In this document: piece after piece, positions 5,309-6,679 of the stretch | Layout of the letters: each line of letters opens with the position of its first letter | How positions within the stretch are numbered: position 1 is the stretch's first letter | Assembly (NCBI GenBank): GCA_025362765.1 | Contig: JANYFI010000517.1 | Span: 1 to 6,679 of the forward strand | DNA: 6,679 bases | Direction of reading: 5' to 3' | Source: Ferruginibacter sp. | Lineage (GTDB): Bacteria; Bacteroidota; Bacteroidia; Chitinophagales; Chitinophagaceae | Notes under the pieces: generated by a model | Told to the model about the DNA's origin: nothing | Seen by the model: the letters and a program-made list of their open reading frames with translations, nothing else | Databases searched by the model: none | Translations under genes and position numbers: made by a program

Positions 5309-6679
5309 TTATGGCCCTACATGTTTCCAACTTACATTGCCAATGGTATTAGGTTTATTTTTTTCAGGAGCTGAAATAGTTCCCCCCCATTCTCCATTAT
5401 TATTCTTTTTCATGGTTACCTCACGCCAGGTATAATCGCCTTTTTCATAATTAAAAGTTTCTCCATCGTCATCATATAATTTATACAAACCACTTTTTTC
5501 TCCATAATGCCTGAATTCAATGGCTACTTTTTCTCCTGCTTTTGGGGCATGCAGCAATGGTGGCTGCATTGGAATGATAGCACCATCTTTTACAAAAACA
5601 GGAATTTTATCAAGACCGGGTGTAACGGTAATTGTTTCACCATTACCGGCATATTTGCCAGTATAGAAATCATACCAATTGCCTTTAGGTAAAATAACTT
5701 CACGTGTTTTACTACCGGTAAACAGGGGCGCTACCAACAAATATTCACCCGCCATATACTGGTCTTTAATTTCTTTCATAGTGGCTAACAGGTAAGGATT
5801 TTGTTCAAGGTTTGCATTGATGCCGTCTGTTGAAATATTCTGATGACTGAATCCTTCTTCCAGGTTGATCGCCCTGAATGGGGGGATACCGTCAAAGTGA
5901 TATTTTGCAAAAGCAGTGTACCAGTAAGGCATCATCTGCATGCGCAGCAATGCCAATTCTTTTACCTGCGGCGCCACATCTTCATACGACCAGGGTTTGG
6001 TTCCACTTGCCCATGCATTGATCATTGCCATTGGCGAAAACACTACGGTCTGCATACGTCGAAGCCACTCTTCACTGTTATCAGAAGCCCTTGCTTCAGG
6101 TGTCCATAATACACCTGAGAAACCACTATTAATTATTGCGGTGATGAAATCTTCATGCTTGTAATAGTCGTTATAAATAACATAGGAAAAAGACACAGCC
6201 CCGGCGTTGGATGCTCTCACCAATCCGTAGGTTCTTTTGTTTTGCTGGTGAAAAACTTCGGTACTGTAGCGTTGTACCATCACACCATAGGTTTGCCTCA
6301 TTTGCTCCGCTGCAATACCTCCGGGAAAGGTTGCCACATCAGGCCAAAGCCAAAAATCAAATCCATCTACCTCGTCAATTTTATAACCACTTACACCTAA
6401 ATTAATTTGATTGTTTTTTAATTGACCAAAAAAATATTTACGTGCCTGCGGCATGGTGAAATCAGGCACCACACCGTTCCATACCAAATGTGAGCCTGTG
6501 TAAGGCAATATGTTTTTATAAAATGGCGCATAAGCAGAAACGTAAGGATTGACCCATAAATTAAGCCGGATGTTTTTTTGCAGCATTTCCGAAACAAATT
6601 TTTCAGGATGGGGGAACCGTGATGGATCCCACTCAAAACTACCGGGATATGATTTGCTTTGCCATCCGGGCTCCAGCCC
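5309..6679 (-). CDS. Glycoside hydrolase family 31 alpha-glycosidase (C-terminal 456 residues; N-terminus beyond window)
   Basis: Retaining alpha-glycosidase, of the class of alpha-glucosidases and alpha-xylosidases. The frame stays open from the right edge, beginning GLEPGWQSKSYPGSFEWDPS, so the ATG at 6586 is internal and not the start. Counting from the edge, residues 11-45 match the GH31 barrel (FEWDPSRFPHPEKFVSEM, then IRLNLWVNP). The probable nucleophile is Asp102 in GYKIDEVDGF. The probable acid/base is Asp171 in VIYNDYYKHED, which aligns with the WSGD segment of other members. SGFSGVLWTPEA and FSPMAMINAW follow. Residues about 310-370 form the post-barrel beta domain (GEYLLVAPLFTG, LPKGNWYDFYTG, IPVFVKDGAIIPM). 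A DUF5110-type C-terminal domain carries GLYKLYDDDGETFNYEKG. It is the first gene of the GH31-GH43-SMP-30 set seen here. Whether it is an alpha-xylosidase (which would point to xyloglucan) or an alpha-glucosidase cannot be decided without the N-terminal part. Confidence 0.93.
   Translation of the reverse strand, partial: GLEPGWQSKSYPGSFEWDPSRFPHPEKFVSEMLQKNIRLNLWVNPYVSAYAPFYKNILPYTGSHLVWNGVVPDFTMPQARKYFFGQLKNNQINLGVSGYKIDEVDGFDFWLWPDVATFPGGIAAEQMRQTYGVMVQRYSTEVFHQQNKRTYGLVRASNAGAVSFSYVIYNDYYKHEDFITAIINSGFSGVLWTPEARASDNSEEWLRRMQTVVFSPMAMINAWASGTKPWSYEDVAPQVKELALLRMQMMPYWYTAFAKYHFDGIPPFRAINLEEGFSHQNISTDGINANLEQNPYLLATMKEIKDQYMAGEYLLVAPLFTGSKTREVILPKGNWYDFYTGKYAGNGETITVTPGLDKIPVFVKDGAIIPMQPPLLHAPKAGEKVAIEFRHYGEKSGLYKLYDDDGETFNYEKGDYTWREVTMKKNNNGEWGGTISAPEKNKPNTIGNVSWKHVGP

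Noticed and set aside
5843..6405. Several overlapping plus-strand open frames across the GH31 gene
   Set aside because: They are mutually overlapping shadows of a well-conserved minus-strand coding sequence.
6584..6586. ATG as the start of the GH31 gene
   Set aside because: The same frame continues upstream to the window edge with conserved GH31 residues, so this methionine is internal.
6418..6636. A 72-codon minus-strand open frame near the right edge
   Set aside because: It is out of frame with the GH31 sequence, which is continuous through this stretch and shows family motifs (FEWDPSRFPHPEKF, IRLNLWVNP).

Overview
The window looks like a chromosomal segment of a Bacteroidota bacterium, most likely family Chitinophagaceae. 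This rests on three things: an ECF sigma / FecR / SusC-type receptor arrangement, a SusC N-terminus of the style common in that family, and a TAnnTTTG-type promoter element with no clear Shine-Dalgarno sequences. The genus is not claimed. All six recognisable genes lie on the minus strand, so transcription runs from right to left. The genes at both edges are cut by the window.

Right half (6679 to 3290): a probable three-gene carbohydrate operon. In transcription order it holds the C-terminal part of a GH31 alpha-glycosidase (N-terminus outside the window), a secreted GH43 five-bladed beta-propeller glycosidase, and an exported SMP-30/gluconolactonase-type beta-propeller hydrolase. The gaps of 79 and 50 bases contain no convincing terminator or promoter.

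Middle (3289 to 2847): 443 bases with no gene. It holds a weak terminator-like hairpin after the SMP-30 gene, an AT-rich 7-base inverted repeat, and a good match to the Bacteroidota -7 promoter element in front of the sigma factor gene.

Left half (2846 to 1): an ECF sigma factor (apparent TTG start), a FecR-type membrane anti-sigma factor, and the first 259 residues of a SusC/RagA-family TonB-dependent receptor that carries an N-terminal STN signalling domain. This is the classic cell-surface signalling order. The receptor binds or imports a glycan, its STN domain contacts the periplasmic part of FecR, and FecR then releases or activates the sigma factor. A susD partner would be expected just beyond position 1.

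Together the window reads as part of a polysaccharide utilisation locus. GH31 plus GH43 fits a plant hemicellulose carrying alpha-linked xylose or glucose and arabinose or xylose (xyloglucan is one candidate), but the sequence does not fix the substrate. I see no RNA gene, CRISPR array, insertion sequence or obviously new system. The points most worth a second look are the start region of the sigma gene, the hairpins between the regulatory genes, and the exported lactonase-like protein in a glycosidase operon.
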